Of a stretch of 64,000 nt of DNA, positions 10,961 through 21,874 are shown in pieces. This DNA is from Rostrohypoxylon terebratum. Taxonomy: Eukaryota > Ascomycota > Sordariomycetes > Xylariales > Hypoxylaceae. Position 1 is the first letter of the stretch, and every line of letters begins with the position of its first letter. The stretch spans positions 62,001 through 126,000 of the forward strand of contig MU385892.1 of NCBI GenBank assembly GCA_022497145.1, in the 5' to 3' direction. Under the pieces are notes generated by a model. The model searched no databases, was not told the DNA's origin, and saw only the letters and a program-made list of their open reading frames with translations. A program made the position numbers and the translations under genes.

Positions 10961-13095
10961 GATATTGTGGTTTCTTCGAATTGAGGAGACAAATCAAAGT
11001 CGAGTAAAACCCCGAATAGAAGTTGAATATCGCGTTGTGAATTGACGAGGTGATGATGAACAATGCAATGGTGATAGGTGATAATGGTGAAAATTGGTGG
11101 GGGACGGGGGACGGGGGACTGGTCGCAGCTTTGGTGGTGATTGATAGAAAATTTTAGTGGACCCTTGAAGGTTGAGCCACAGAAAGATAAGAGACGGAAA
11201 ATATGACGAGGTGGCGCTAGCTCCGAGCCGCAACCTTAACTTTTTACCCCTGAATCAACCTAATCACAACTTCCTTTCTTTTTCATATTAATAATCATCA
11301 ATCGTTGATGCCCATCGTTTCAATTGATTCCCTTTTCATCTTCATCATCGCATTATCGATACCTAACCTTCCACCATATTTATTCAATCGTATATGAGGC
11401 AGCATGAGGCAGAAATCAAGCTCAACCTTGGAACTCTTACTAGAGAGACGCGTCCCATAGCTATAACAACACCTCCCTACAACTCTAGTACACCACCTTT
11501 TGAGGACCAACACTATTCCAATAGCAACACATATAACTGGTCAATCTAGCACTGCACTAGCCATTCGGTCTTGTCTTATAACGTCTCCCGAAGCTCACGC
11601 ACGATTGCTAATTATAGTGGAGGCCCTACTACCAGTCCAAGACATATCCATAGAGCCTTACCAACTCCAACATAGGCCGCATTCAATGGTCTACTTAATG
11701 GACACGTTTCATGCACTTCTAGATCATTCTCATTTCGGAATTCGATGTGAAAAACGATGGTACCGGATGCCCGATGCCAATCGGAATACAACCCTATCTC
11801 ACATGTCCGTCCCACCAAATCGCTTAGAGCTTAGAGATGCGGGTTTTGGGATGTGAGCATTGTTGCCTGGGTTCTCAACGAGATTCGTGGTCTTATCATC
11901 GCCTTTCTTAATTCCATTCCTAAACTCGCTACATGTAATTATAACTGGCGCGGGGACGACACATATATCAGCCGCTTCCTCGCCATGCTCAGCTGACCTT
12001 TTCTCTCAGCCATTCCGGACCCCTGAGCCGCATTGATACGAGACAATTCAAATGTGCGAGGATCGAAATAGGACTCGCCCCTACGTGGAACGACTATGTA
12101 GCTCGTCATCTGCCCTCATCCTTCAATCACGATTTATGGAATGTTCCGGGGTTTGAAGTCTATGTGTCACCTGTACACGATTGGGAAAGGGATAGATCTC
12201 AGATCTTGTTGAATGGATCCAATTTACAGCTCCGTCTATGGATCTATAAATTGGGCTAGTTCCCGTTAGGCTGTGGGTATCTGTCTCTTCCCGGCGTGGA
12301 CGATATGGCATTAGAGCATCCCATGTTCCACGTAGCATTCAGCTCAGGGGTCATTGCAACAAGGATTTGTTAATCAAGAACCAAGGACATATAGTAGAGA
12401 ATCGATTTATATGTCCGAGTTGCTCTGGATACCAATTGTATCGCTTCCCATAACACCATATGTATAAAAATAGATCGGCAGAAATTTGTGGGAACGCGAT
12501 TTGGTTGCGGTGTAAAATTGACAGAAGGACGTCGCATTGTGCTTACCATTTGAAACATTGGAGCAGACCAAGGGTTCTATCCATCAATTCGGTGTCTCGT
12601 CATTCGCGAACCGAGGTAGGTATCATCGTTTCACGACGCTCTGGATGCGAATTGGTGAAGTAGGTGGGAAGTAACAGAGGATTGGAGTTGTTGAGATGTC
12701 GTCTCCTACCAATTGAATTGACACAGCTGATCAAGTTCTTTCATTCATAGACCGCAATCCGACATTTTAAGGGGCTTTGCCACACTTACCTCGCACTTAC
12801 CTCGTTTGATGCCAGCCCAAACTCTCAATGAAGGAAAAGAGTAGCACGTCGGGCGGGAAAAGAAGCGCAGTATGTTGAAAAGAATCTATTTCTTGACAAT
12901 CAGTAGTAACAAAGGGAAAAATAGTAACATGAGTGTCCCAAACCAAACCCATCTAGACCGCATTTGCAAGCATTTCTCTACCATTTTATTCCCGCAAGGG
13001 CCCAATTCTTCCCAGACCAAGTCATACCCAATTTTGCGCACCGTCATTAATTCGTTTCCTCGTCATAATAAGGTCCTATAGCGGACGCCCATCCA
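10961..13095. other. Intergenic, about 2.1 kb, no gene supported
   Basis: It contains the UTP11 promoter and then AT-rich sequence. A frame at 11500-11856 is open for 118 codons, but it starts on TTG, has no motif and lacks splice partners. No repeat or RNA gene was recognised. Confidence 0.45.
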
Positions 13096-13497
13096 TCAGC
13101 GCTTGTTGCTCCTAGGCGAGGAGCTCTTCTCGCGCACCCGAAATCTCTGGCTCTCCACCACCCCCAAATGCTCCACCGTAAGGCCTCTCCCGTCGTGATT
13201 GTCTCTCGGTTCCCCGTAGAGCTGAATCTGAAGATAGTAACTCCCCGGTCGAGTTACTTTGACCGTGAACTCCATACTATCGTAGTGGCTCGACATGACG
13301 TCCCAATTTCCCACGAGGCTTCCCTTCAAGTACTCCGAGGCCTCTGAGGGCCTGCTCGAGCGCGACGTGACGGAATGAAGCGTCAGGAAGCCCATTGAGC
13401 CATTGTTTTGGTTCGCAGGGGCTTGGATGATGATCGGGAATTCTCGTCCAACTTTGATGGACTCGGGGGGTGCAATGACGAAGTCGGCTGAAGCCAT
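13096..13497 (-). CDS. Small velvet-like protein 1 (inferred beta-sandwich)
   Basis: Single exon of 133 codons; the first real ATG of the frame is at 13497 (upstream extension begins only with TTG). It opens MASADFVIAPPESIKVGREF and holds the strand pair MEFTVKVTRPGSYYLQIQL, then VEHLGVVESQRFRVRE before a basic tail. The pattern hydrophobic strand, PG turn, YYLQIQL strand, then S..F.V strand resembles the C-terminal half of the velvet (NF-kB-like) domain. The same pattern recurs in the genes at 18899-19594 and 20819-21370. The N-terminal DNA-contact part of classical velvet proteins is not evident. The velvet assignment is my inference from pattern; the gene itself is well supported as an ORF. 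Confidence 0.55.
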   Translation of the reverse strand: MASADFVIAPPESIKVGREFPIIIQAPANQNNGSMGFLTLHSVTSRSSRPSEASEYLKGSLVGNWDVMSSHYDSMEFTVKVTRPGSYYLQIQLYGEPRDNHDGRGLTVEHLGVVESQRFRVREKSSSPRSNKR

Positions 13498-14870
13498 CGT
13501 CGGAACTCGTCGTGCGATTGTTCTTAAGTGGTTGTATGCGAAAGCGGACGTTGCGTCGGCGCGGAGTGATGAATTGTTGATAAAATCGAGAAGGGATATC
13601 AATTGAAGTGTTGGAGTCGCTTGGTTGAATAACTTGGTCGAACAATCCAAGGCGGCCAAGTCCCGGGGGACGAGTAGTCCTCTATTTATCTTCTCGATGG
13701 AATTCCGCGCCCCCCTTTAGAATCGATGTGTTTTGCATAGAATCCCATCTCCTCTCGATGGTCGAGCGCCCGCCAACGTATATGCAATTTCCTTGATTTC
13801 AATGCCCAAAGTCCAATACGAAGAAATATGTCAGGCTACATATCCATCATACCTACATAGGTTAAATTACGCACCCGGAAAGCCACGTTGTGGTTTTCTC
13901 TTGGTTTCCGTGGGCAGGAGTTGCGATTCGTGCCACGACAAATCATATACGTGCATCTCAATGGCCCCATTCAGCACGGCCAAAAAAATTCATCCTTTTC
14001 TACCTCGACTCGAGTGTTTCCCTATAACTCGTGGCGGTGGCGTGTCGCGTATATACGCAACATCTGCCCGACGCAAAAATCTTCACACTCATCACTTCGC
14101 ATGATTGAAAGATACGTTTCTGCCATTTGACTCATTTCATGTGGCGTTTTCGCCGAATGCCACCTTAAAACTTTCCCTCCCTGCTTTTCAGCTCCTTAAT
14201 ATCACCGAGTCCATCACTACCCATCTGGGAGTTACTGGTCAGGACAATTTCCCGCTCGAGCAGGCTCGCGCATTGCTTCGTGGGTGGTGTCAACTCAAGT
14301 CTTGGCGGGCGTTCCAAATTGTCTTTAGGAACGAAGCTTCCAGTCAATCAAAGCGTCTAACCTCCTGTCAAAGCCCGAGGATCGACATATAATCTGGATC
14401 GGGGCCTTGCGAGGAGGGAGGTGAAGAACAGGTCGCGTCGCCACATCCAATGGAAGCGAAAGGGAATTGATCTTGGATCTTCAGCTCGCTCGTGAAAACA
14501 AAGAAGCAGACCGCAATTGGTTCTTGAGATTTATTGGAAGGGACTCCAACAGGAGACTCTTGTTGCGATCGTTGCACCGTATTCGAACGGAGCGGTCTCC
14601 CGGCGGGAACTGCTGACTAAGCAACCCCCCTTTTCTCGCGTCGGACATAATATCACCGTCCGATACGATACAATGCCAATTGAAAAGAAAGAGAGGTATA
14701 AAGTGTACTTTGAGCGATTTTCATCACGATTTCAATAGAAATTCTAACGGAAACGAATGAGAACTATATCCGACCCTCCATACGACATCCCCCTATTTCT
14801 ATACCTCTACGTCGACAAGTACCGACCATGCTTCAGTCCCCATTTCCTTGCGATATAAAAATGGAATCCC
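13498..14870. other. Intergenic, about 1.4 kb
   Basis: It holds the promoter of velvet-like gene 1 and the 3' flank of the RNase gene. Frames at 13733-14392 show no motif. Nothing else was recognised. Confidence 0.45.
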
Positions 14871-15397
14871 TTATGTACACTTAACGAACAAATTGCCCTG
14901 AGCGCCAGTATGCGTCATCAAGAAGCATTCCTGCCACACACCGCTCGCCGGATTGCTCGACCCGATGACAACTCGGTCCGGCCCCGGACTTCCTCCGGCG
15001 TAAGCAGCACCGTTGCTGAGGATGGGAAATTCCTGCAATGTTAATCCAACGCATGGAGATGCATCGAGCTCGGGCCTCGTAGCTTGGCCGTTGCGAAACT
15101 GGTGCGGGTATGCCGCTATGATACGATTAGCTTTCAGCTCACTTCGCAAAATATCCATATGAATACATCGACAACAGAAAAGAACGTACTACTCCCTCGG
15201 TAGACGAAGTTCCCATTGACAGTGCGATCGATCGTATCAGTGAAAGCGCTCTGGACTTGGGCTGCCGTGTATTGCTGGCCGCCACAATTCCAATTTCTGA
15301 TTTGGCGTCCGACCAGTTGAGGCTCGCTTTCAATGGGGCTAGCAAATGATACACCAGATACCACCGCAAGAAAACTTATAAAGCTTGAAGTCAACAT
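14871..15397 (-). CDS. Secreted ribonuclease, RNase T1/N1 family
   Basis: Model join(15193..15397, 14871..15130) on the minus strand, 154 aa. A signal peptide (MLTSSFISFLAVVSGVSFAS) is followed by a short pro-region. The catalytic set of guanyl-specific RNases is present in order: Tyr and His in YPHQF, Glu in LQEFPIL, Arg in GPDRVVI and His in MTHTGA; GGSPGPDRV is the family signature. Cysteines near the N-terminus (WNCGG) and at the C-terminus (FVKCT) probably form the outer disulphide. The intron (GTAGTA...AAAG) is phase 1 and falls where its removal restores the family alignment. The length is that of small T1/F1/U2 enzymes rather than of ribotoxins, which carry longer loops. It acts outside the cell on RNA, for phosphate or nitrogen supply or against competitors (inference). 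Confidence 0.9.
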
Positions 15398-15509
15398 TTT
15401 CGTGCTTAGGAGTGAATAATGGCGGTCTTTGATCTAGGGCTTAGGGAGACGAATGAATTTGAATGCCTTTTGGCCATTGATTCTCTTTCCATGAAGACAT
15501 CACCATCCC

Positions 15510-15516
15510 TCTTATA
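15510..15516 (-). promoter_or_regulatory. TATA-like element of the RNase gene
   Basis: GATATAAGAG on the minus strand lies about 115-120 bp before the ATG at 15397, a plausible core promoter position for a fungal gene. Confidence 0.4.
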
Positions 15517-16273
15517 TCCTTCACGATTCTCTTCACATTACATTTTATTCCTATACTCGGTTACCTGAGCTCGATCCTAGACTATACCTACCTAGTAATG
15601 ATTAGGTGAGATACGAAAGCGGATACACCACCTGCTATTTTTGGTGCTCCTGAAACATGATTATTGTCTCGATTGCTGCGATCTGATTAATAATAGTATA
15701 ATCTTGAAGCGGCCACCTGAATGCAGATATTTAGATCTGAGCTGATCATTTCGCACAGCTACCTTCTAATTGGCTTGAACTCATAATACTCCTCTCCTAG
15801 TTCCGTGAACTTTTGACGTCAGGCTGGCGGCTACCTCAACACCTTCAAGGCATAAGATGGAATTGTCTCCAAGAACAGTACATGATATTATTTTTTTCGT
15901 TTATTAATCACAAATGTAATAAAGAACTTACGAAACGATTAAATAAGAGTTAATAAGCGACTTACATGGATTATTCATCGGCCTTTACTGGGGATAGATG
16001 GCGGGTAAGATCTCCAATGAATGACCTGGGATCACGGTCCTAGGTAGGTTAGGTCCTAGCTACGTACTGAAAAGGGGGGTGGATCCACATGTTTACATAA
16101 CACACGTGTATGACAAGTCTACCTTGTATTTCTAGGGAGTCGTTGAGTGCCCTTTGATTCATCCAACCTACAACTTCACCACCGCGGCGTAAGAAAAGTC
16201 TTACTCAACGCCATAGATCCGATCTACTGCCCCTCCCAAAAATAATCAGCAGTCATCTACCGCGATACTCAAG
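15517..16273. other. Divergent intergenic region
   Basis: It lies between the RNase (-) and the DUF3632-like gene (+). AT-rich, with a TAGGTA-type element at 16039-16059 and another at 15586-15596. No gene seen. Confidence 0.5.
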
Positions 16274-17236
16274 ATGTCTTTGGATAGGGGTAATTTGGAG
16301 CGCGAATCAATTCGAAAGAGTAGTGCGCATAACACAGAACAGACAAGCCGCCCATCCGACATGCAAGAATTTGGGGTCCAATTGATCTCCAAAATCATGC
16401 ATGGTTCTCAACCGGTCGACTTTGAAATTGTCAAAGAAATTTCTGACCAGATGATCAAGTCTGGTCAACCCCTGAACGATACTTGGGAGGGATTTTGCAC
16501 TTGTATCTTTACAGCCGCCATGTCTACATCAAACGACAAATTCCAAAAGAACCTTGCTGCGTTGGTCCTTACTATAGCACATTACAAGGAGAGGCAGACA
16601 AGCACGAGCAAGAACGAGGCTAGTACCTCTGGAATTGAGGATCTTTTCTCAAATCTTACTGGCTTTGGCTGGATGGCTCGAGACTATTGGAATGGTATGT
16701 AGAGGCACACTCTCCCTGAATGACCTTAAATGGTTCGGGCGGCATTGAACTGATAATATGAAGGCCCCGGGGCGCTTATTCATGCCTATGGTCCCCACGA
16801 AGAAGCTCAGAAAGCATGGGTCAACCTGAACCGGTTCATGGCTCATCTAAGCTGTGAACAGCGGAAGGATCCCGCAGAGCCGTTACAAAAATGGGTCGAA
16901 GACTTCGGTCTATGGACCATCACCGACGGGCTTGAGGATCAGGAAGGTGTCAGAGAGTGGGCAGAAGCGGCAGCGGTATGGTTACTCATCGCCGGCAGGG
17001 ATATTTACAAGGATCATTCATGGGGTCGCCGTGATGGTAACCAGTCGCCTGGTATTCCCTTACGCGAGGGACCCTTATGGGGCGAGAGGCTGACTCACGG
17101 GATTACGCGAGAGCGTCGCTGGGAGTTTTGGAAATCTCGCCTCCAGGACCTGACGGAGCAAGCTCCGAATGCAACAGCGAAAGACTCCTTTAGGGAAGCT
17201 TTAGAGGCCATGGAGAGATATGAGTCGTCTCCTTAA
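16274..17236 (+). CDS. DUF3632-like fungal protein
   Basis: Model join(16274..16694, 16764..17236), 297 aa, donor GTATGT, phase 1. The body is helical and Trp-rich: LNDTWEGFCTCIF, WMARDYWNGPGALIHAYG, AQKAWVNLNRFMAHL and EWAEAAAVWLLIAGRDIY. This layout, with a WVNLN.F.A.L core and a late AA.W...AG..IY block, is that of the fungal DUF3632 family, whose function is unknown. No signal peptide or membrane segment. The disordered first 30 residues are Ser/Arg-rich. The family name is from memory of the pattern; the gene model is firm because the splice junction rebuilds a continuous WNGPGALIHAYG segment. Confidence 0.8.
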
Positions 17237-18000
17237 AGGTTGTTAAGCAGAGAGAATATCTGACCTGGAGGTCTGTTACAATCTGAGCTATGAATGCGTA
17301 GGCAATTATACAAACAGTGTGCAGACACTGTATATACTTTAGGGCAGTATTCAAATACGCTAGTTGCTTACTCCCTATTTCTTCGCTGTATTCCAGTAGA
17401 AAGCCGCTAATATTTAGGTCAATTAACCACTAGAAAAAACACCACGCAGTAAGAAGATGCTCTGCTTACAGTACACACCAATTTACATTCCCATCTGCTG
17501 AATCATTTCTTCATCATCAGCAGCTTAATAATGATTTGATTATTCAGTACCTCATACGCCGCTCAGGTAATGGATTGCTTAACAATGTCCAGCATCATTC
17601 TTTGGTACCTGATATTAATTTAATCCCATAGCCTCACAATGCAGCCAATGATATATACTAGCTTTAAATACTGATCCACGTTACTTTTTTCCATCATATC
17701 AAAATCATCGTCGTGGCGACCGACATGGGTTAAGATCCATTAGCTGGAAAGCTGCGGTCATCATACCAGCGAACCGCCGGCCCCCACGACCACTATGTTC
17801 AATCGCAGACAACTTGTTTTGACGCTAGGATTTAGCACTAAATCAGCTATCCATGTGAGAAGTATGATGGTTCGTGACATATAAGAACAGTTCGAAGCCT
17901 CCCTTCAAGATACATTTCGTCTCTCGTCACCGACAACTACCACCAAAGTCTCATCACACTCCACTGTTACTATATCAACCAAGTTATCTAAACCATCATC
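17237..18000. other. Intergenic, promoter of the small secreted protein
   Basis: An AT-rich 760 bp stretch without coding features. The last 120 bp hold a TATA box for the next gene. Confidence 0.5.
17880..17886 (+). promoter_or_regulatory. TATA-like element of the small secreted protein gene
   Basis: CATATAAGAAC, about 115-120 bp ahead of the ATG at 18001, is well placed for a strong inducible promoter. Confidence 0.4.
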
Positions 18001-18385
18001 ATGTTCTCTCTCAAAGCCGCATTCGCCATCGCCATGGCCGTCGTAGCCGTCAACGCCCTTCCCGCAAACGACGAAGTCAGCATCGACAACTGCGGGAACC
18101 ATATCGGCGATTGTTTCTCAAACGGTAACCAAAAACACCCATCTGATGTCCCGCCAAAGTAGGGTTTTCGAAACTAACCGCCATTCCTTGAATATAGGCT
18201 GCGCCGGCGTTTTCTCATTCCCCGGAGACACCATTGGAACCTGCACTGCAGGCACCTACAACGGCTGCCCCTGTGAGAAGTGCGGCAGTGGCAAGGGCTA
18301 CGTTGGAGGCTGCGACGATAACGGATGTGCTGGTGTGCAGGGAATTTGCTCGGCTGGGCAGTATGAGGGTTGTCCTTGCAAATAG
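18001..18385 (+). CDS. Small secreted cysteine-rich protein with internal repeat
   Basis: Model join(18001..18124, 18198..18385), 103 aa. Signal peptide MFSLKAAFAIAMAVVAVNA, then a mature part of about 83 residues with ten cysteines. A unit of the form NGCAGV..(F)..C.AG.Y.GCPC occurs twice: NGCAGVFSFPGDTIGTCTAG with YNGCPC, and NGCAGVQGICSAGQYEGCPC at the C-terminus. The intron (GTAACC...ATAG) interrupts a Gly codon just before the first unit. Such repeats are common in fungal secreted proteins of unknown role. Candidate functions are effector, antimicrobial peptide or wall protein; the sequence does not decide. The duplication suggests paired disulphide-bonded modules. Confidence 0.85.
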
Positions 18386-18442
18386 AGAAGATTGATGCTG
18401 TAGAGATATATGCGGTTAGGGTTTGACTTGTATATATATTAT

Positions 18443-18478
18443 CAGGGTTGGGGTTGAGGATTGGGGTTAGGGTTAGGG
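18443..18478 (+). repeat. Short interstitial telomere-like repeats
   Basis: Two perfect TTAGGG units at 18467-18478 preceded by degenerate TTGGGG/GGGTTG units. Too short to mark a former telomere; it may be chance or a repair scar. Confidence 0.4.
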
Positions 18479-18898
18479 CAAGTTCTTGGACGGAGGAAAT
18501 TCATATAAATGAACGGATTATTCGTTTGTACTTTCGCTCATACATATCATTTGTCATTCGAGAATCATATTTGCACTTTTCATTACAGAAAATGACGTTC
18601 AAGAATTGAGTATCGAATTATTCTATATTCTGCGATACCCCTATGATTACTAAGCAAGTCAAATTTCCTAGAATATCAATGCTACACGCCTCAATACCTA
18701 TGTTTCACTATTTTTCGTAATACATGATCTCTTTTCATTCTCGGAGTAGATATGCCTATCTCTGGGAGGCACCAAACCTTCCTAAAAAGGATAGCCTCTG
18801 TCCCTGGTCCCGTATTCCGATTCCGATTCCAAACCGCATCTCGTGTCTCGTCTGTCTTAGACCTCAAAGTCATAAAGCTTGTTAGTAATCATGGCTAC

Positions 18899-19594
18899 CT
18901 ATTTCCTAGATCTCTTGTCAGATTTCTTTTCGTGCTTCTTTTCTGGTTTCTTCTCAGGTGGTGGCGGCGGCTCAGAGACCTTGATCTTCCTAGTTCTGAT
19001 CTTTGCAAGCAATTCTGGATTTCCACCGTTTTCGTCCGCCTTCTCGATGATCAGGTGGAGATAGTAATGGCCGGCATCGTGAATAGCAACACTTGAAAGT
19101 TGTATGTGCTGGAGATTCAATATGTCCCAGCTGTTCGCCTGCAATCCATCGCATTTGCCTCCTCTAACAGTTATCTGAGCCTCGGTGTTCGAGCTCGTTC
19201 GGGCTGTTGTGCTGAGGTTTGCCGTGTCCTCGTACTGGACATAGAATCTTGATGGATCTCCGATAGCATCTATAGCTCCTGGTAGGTGGCGGCCGCTCTC
19301 GTCTTCGTAGGGTACGATGTCAATTTTCATGTTGAATTCTTCTCCTTTGAGAACGTTGAGTGACTGTCCTGAGCATTTGGCGTGAGGCGGAGATCCACGT
19401 CTTCCGGCCACCACAATTGTTTGAGGACTTGAAACTTCCATGGCGATTAAGGTCACTATGACTTGTCCTCTTGGGGTTTCAGATCTGGGTGGCGGCAGCG
19501 ATGCATACCAATTGGCTAGTCGAGAGGGTTTCCGGGAGCGGGAGCGGGAGCGGGAAGATTTTCTATGTCGGCTTTCACGTCTTTCTGTCTCCAT
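18899..19594 (-). CDS. Velvet-like protein 2 with RS and KKPEKK basic tails
   Basis: Single exon, 231 aa, ATG at 19594. The N-terminus is Arg/Ser-rich (RKSSRSRSRSRKPSRL). The core begins RGQVIVTLIAMEVSS and ends with HIQLSSVAIHDAGHYYLHLI, then ELLAKIRTRKIKVSE. This closing strand pattern (hydrophobic strand, AG turn, YYLHLI, then R.IKV.E) matches those of the genes at 13096 and 20819. The C-terminus is a proline run followed by KKPEKKHEKKSDKRSRK, so nuclear localisation is plausible. If the velvet assignment holds it would be a transcription regulator or partner; this is inference from fold pattern only. The gene is larger than its two neighbours because of both low-complexity ends. Confidence 0.55.
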   Translation of the reverse strand: METERRESRHRKSSRSRSRSRKPSRLANWYASLPPPRSETPRGQVIVTLIAMEVSSPQTIVVAGRRGSPPHAKCSGQSLNVLKGEEFNMKIDIVPYEDESGRHLPGAIDAIGDPSRFYVQYEDTANLSTTARTSSNTEAQITVRGGKCDGLQANSWDILNLQHIQLSSVAIHDAGHYYLHLIIEKADENGGNPELLAKIRTRKIKVSEPPPPPEKKPEKKHEKKSDKRSRK

Positions 19595-20818
19595 GATGAG
19601 ACTTATGTAGTTAGAGATCTCTCTTCAATGGAATTTTTTGGGTTGTTTCTTTCTTAACGGCGCTCCTTTTGCTTCCGAGGTTTAGTTGATGAGGCAAAGG
19701 AGAAGCGAGCTGGGCAGGTTCTTGTGGGAGGTTAAATGGAAGTTGTTGGGTAAGACTCTAGACATTATATTGATTGTTTCCCATGAAATCAGTATCCGTC
19801 TCGATAATACCAACCTCTCCTGATTCCTAGTACCTCACTCCCTAGTCTAAACGTGTTCAAATAGTTGTTTACTGTGGGTTTAGGTGAACCTTTTCCCTTC
19901 CTTTTAAATCAGGCCTTGACTTTTTGACGAGATTGATCTTCGGCTCCTTAGGCAGAGTCAGGGAGGAAAGGTTGTAGCGACGTATTGTTATGATAATTGC
20001 CAAAACAATTACTATTTGTTCATCCTTTCCAGAAATGTGAATATGTAAAATCCCATATATGTTGACTAGCGATCCGAACTTTGTTGCACAAATAGGGCTT
20101 GATTATTCAGCCCCTTATAACGTTGAATCACGATGTGATGTGATCTGTTGTGCTTAGATAGCCTGCGCGATGTACCAAGTTCACAAATTTGGTTAAGGGG
20201 TACATCGAAGCCACAGCAGCACCAACAAATGCGCAAAAGCCTGTTTATCATATTTTCCTGTATAAATCAATTATTTATCTCTTATAGACATGAAATGTGA
20301 ACTATAGCTTACATCATTTTAAATCCTTTAGAAATACCAACACCTTTTTACACTCAGTAGGTACCTAACCTACCTAGGTTATCGTCATATAGGTTATTTC
20401 CCCTTAGGTTACCTGGGTAGTACTTTTGTTGTATAGGTACTCATTAGAAAATTGTTTTTCTAGCCCCTGACTTCCTTTGTAACCTAGTCTTTCACTATAA
20501 CCAAAACTCATTCCAAATTTAACTTTTAATAGCATATAACTAGTTTCATGTCCTTAATATCACTCGTTATGACGGTATATCAAACTTCCAAAATAATTCC
20601 CGTCCTAAATCATCACGAACATGTAATCACTTCAGCACAATATGTATTTACTAGTAATTTCAAGTTTGCAAGTGTTATTTTGTGTATAGAAAGCAACTAC
20701 ATTTTCCTTAGAAGACTATAGAGATGTTCCTTGTTCTCCATGCTCTCAAGCAGCATCACCCACAGCATACCCATAGTAGAGGAGCCATTCCCTAATACCC
20801 TCTACCATCTATATCCCC
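19595..20818. other. Intergenic, about 1.2 kb
   Basis: AT-rich, with a dense cluster of TAGGTACCTA-type motifs at 20358-20425. No gene seen; a frame at 20066-20251 shows no motif. Confidence 0.5.
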
Positions 20819-21370
20819 TCAAATCTCCTGAATTTCCTGGTTTTCATCAGCCTCAATCTCAGGAAACTCAATGTCGTTGCTAATGAGTGTCTCGAGAAGG
20901 GCATCGTTTAGTGTGCCGCCACGGTGGCGGTAGATCTCAACCTGGATGCGGAACACACCAGGAGAGATCATCTCGAGATCATCGAACGTGATAGACTTTC
21001 GGTCACACCAACGCTTCTTCTTAGAGCCATAGAGCTTGGTTTGTCTAGTCTTAACGAAACCTCCTGCCGCACCTGCCTTGTCATCCCACTCAAGTAGCCA
21101 GATCTTGACGTAGTCCAAGGCGCTAAGACTATCGCTGCGACGCTTCACAGTGATGGTAAATTGTTGATTTCCGTCGAGGTTCTTGTGGAGGTTATCGTGG
21201 ATGTAGAATTCAGGACGTTCCTCTGAGTAGAGGGTGAAGGCCCATGATGGTGCCTCCTGCTGTTCAGGCGCGCGCTGCACTCGGTTGCTTCCAGACGACA
21301 TCCTGGGAACTCGTTGGTAGCGTATGGGTTGTCCGATGAGATTTCTACTGACCTTGCTGCCGTTAAGCAT
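20819..21370 (-). CDS. Velvet-like protein 3
   Basis: Single exon model of 183 codons from the ATG at 21370; an ATG at about residue 25 (MSSGSN) is an alternative. GTCAGT after the first six codons and an AG before MSS could also mark an intron. The core runs from SWAFTLYSEERPEF through FTITVKRRSDSL and DYVKIWLLEWD to ITFDDLEMISPGVFRIQVEI, then LLETLISNDIEFPE, closing with an acidic tail. FDDLEMISPGVFRIQVEI is the closest of the three to the velvet F.DL......G.+R++..L strand. Function unknown; velvet-like by pattern only. It is the third member of the cluster and has the same strand as the other two. Confidence 0.55.
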   Translation of the reverse strand: MLNGSKVSRNLIGQPIRYQRVPRMSSGSNRVQRAPEQQEAPSWAFTLYSEERPEFYIHDNLHKNLDGNQQFTITVKRRSDSLSALDYVKIWLLEWDDKAGAAGGFVKTRQTKLYGSKKKRWCDRKSITFDDLEMISPGVFRIQVEIYRHRGGTLNDALLETLISNDIEFPEIEADENQEIQEI

Positions 21371-21874
21371 AGTGATCAAAAAGTTATGAAAAAGATGGTA
21401 GACGACGTACTTGGATGAGGAGAGTTTTGGTGGTGAATTCTTTGTAGATAAATAAGCAAGAATACTCGTCTTTTATGTGGTCAACATATAAAAATTCTCG
21501 AAGTGGTCGGGGACGAGTACTCACCTTTGAGTAGTTGAATGAGGCTCTTATTAGGTACTCATTGGGTCTCCCTAGGTAGTTTGTCAAGTGAATAGGTATT
21601 GTTTGCGCTTTATTTCGATATCATGAACCATCTTTAAGTAGCTATAGCACTTTACAAAGAAAGGTGCAATGGACATAGTAGAAAAATAACAAATATATTA
21701 AGCTTAGAACAATGAAAAACTATTCTATTGGCCACAGCACGGTAGGTGACGTAACGTGCTAGGTGCAATTTTGGCGTGACTTCCCCTTGACGTGCCGTAG
21801 TTTCTACGGGGTATCATCCAAAGGGTCCATATGTTTAAAATAGAAATCATTTTGTCAACTTCCTGTGACTAATA

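Noticed and set aside
11500..11856. 118-codon plus frame in the 11-13 kb gap
   Set aside because: Non-ATG start, no domain, no splice partner.
13498..13659. 54-residue N-terminal extension of velvet-like gene 1
   Set aside because: The extension has no ATG; the first Met in frame is at 13497.
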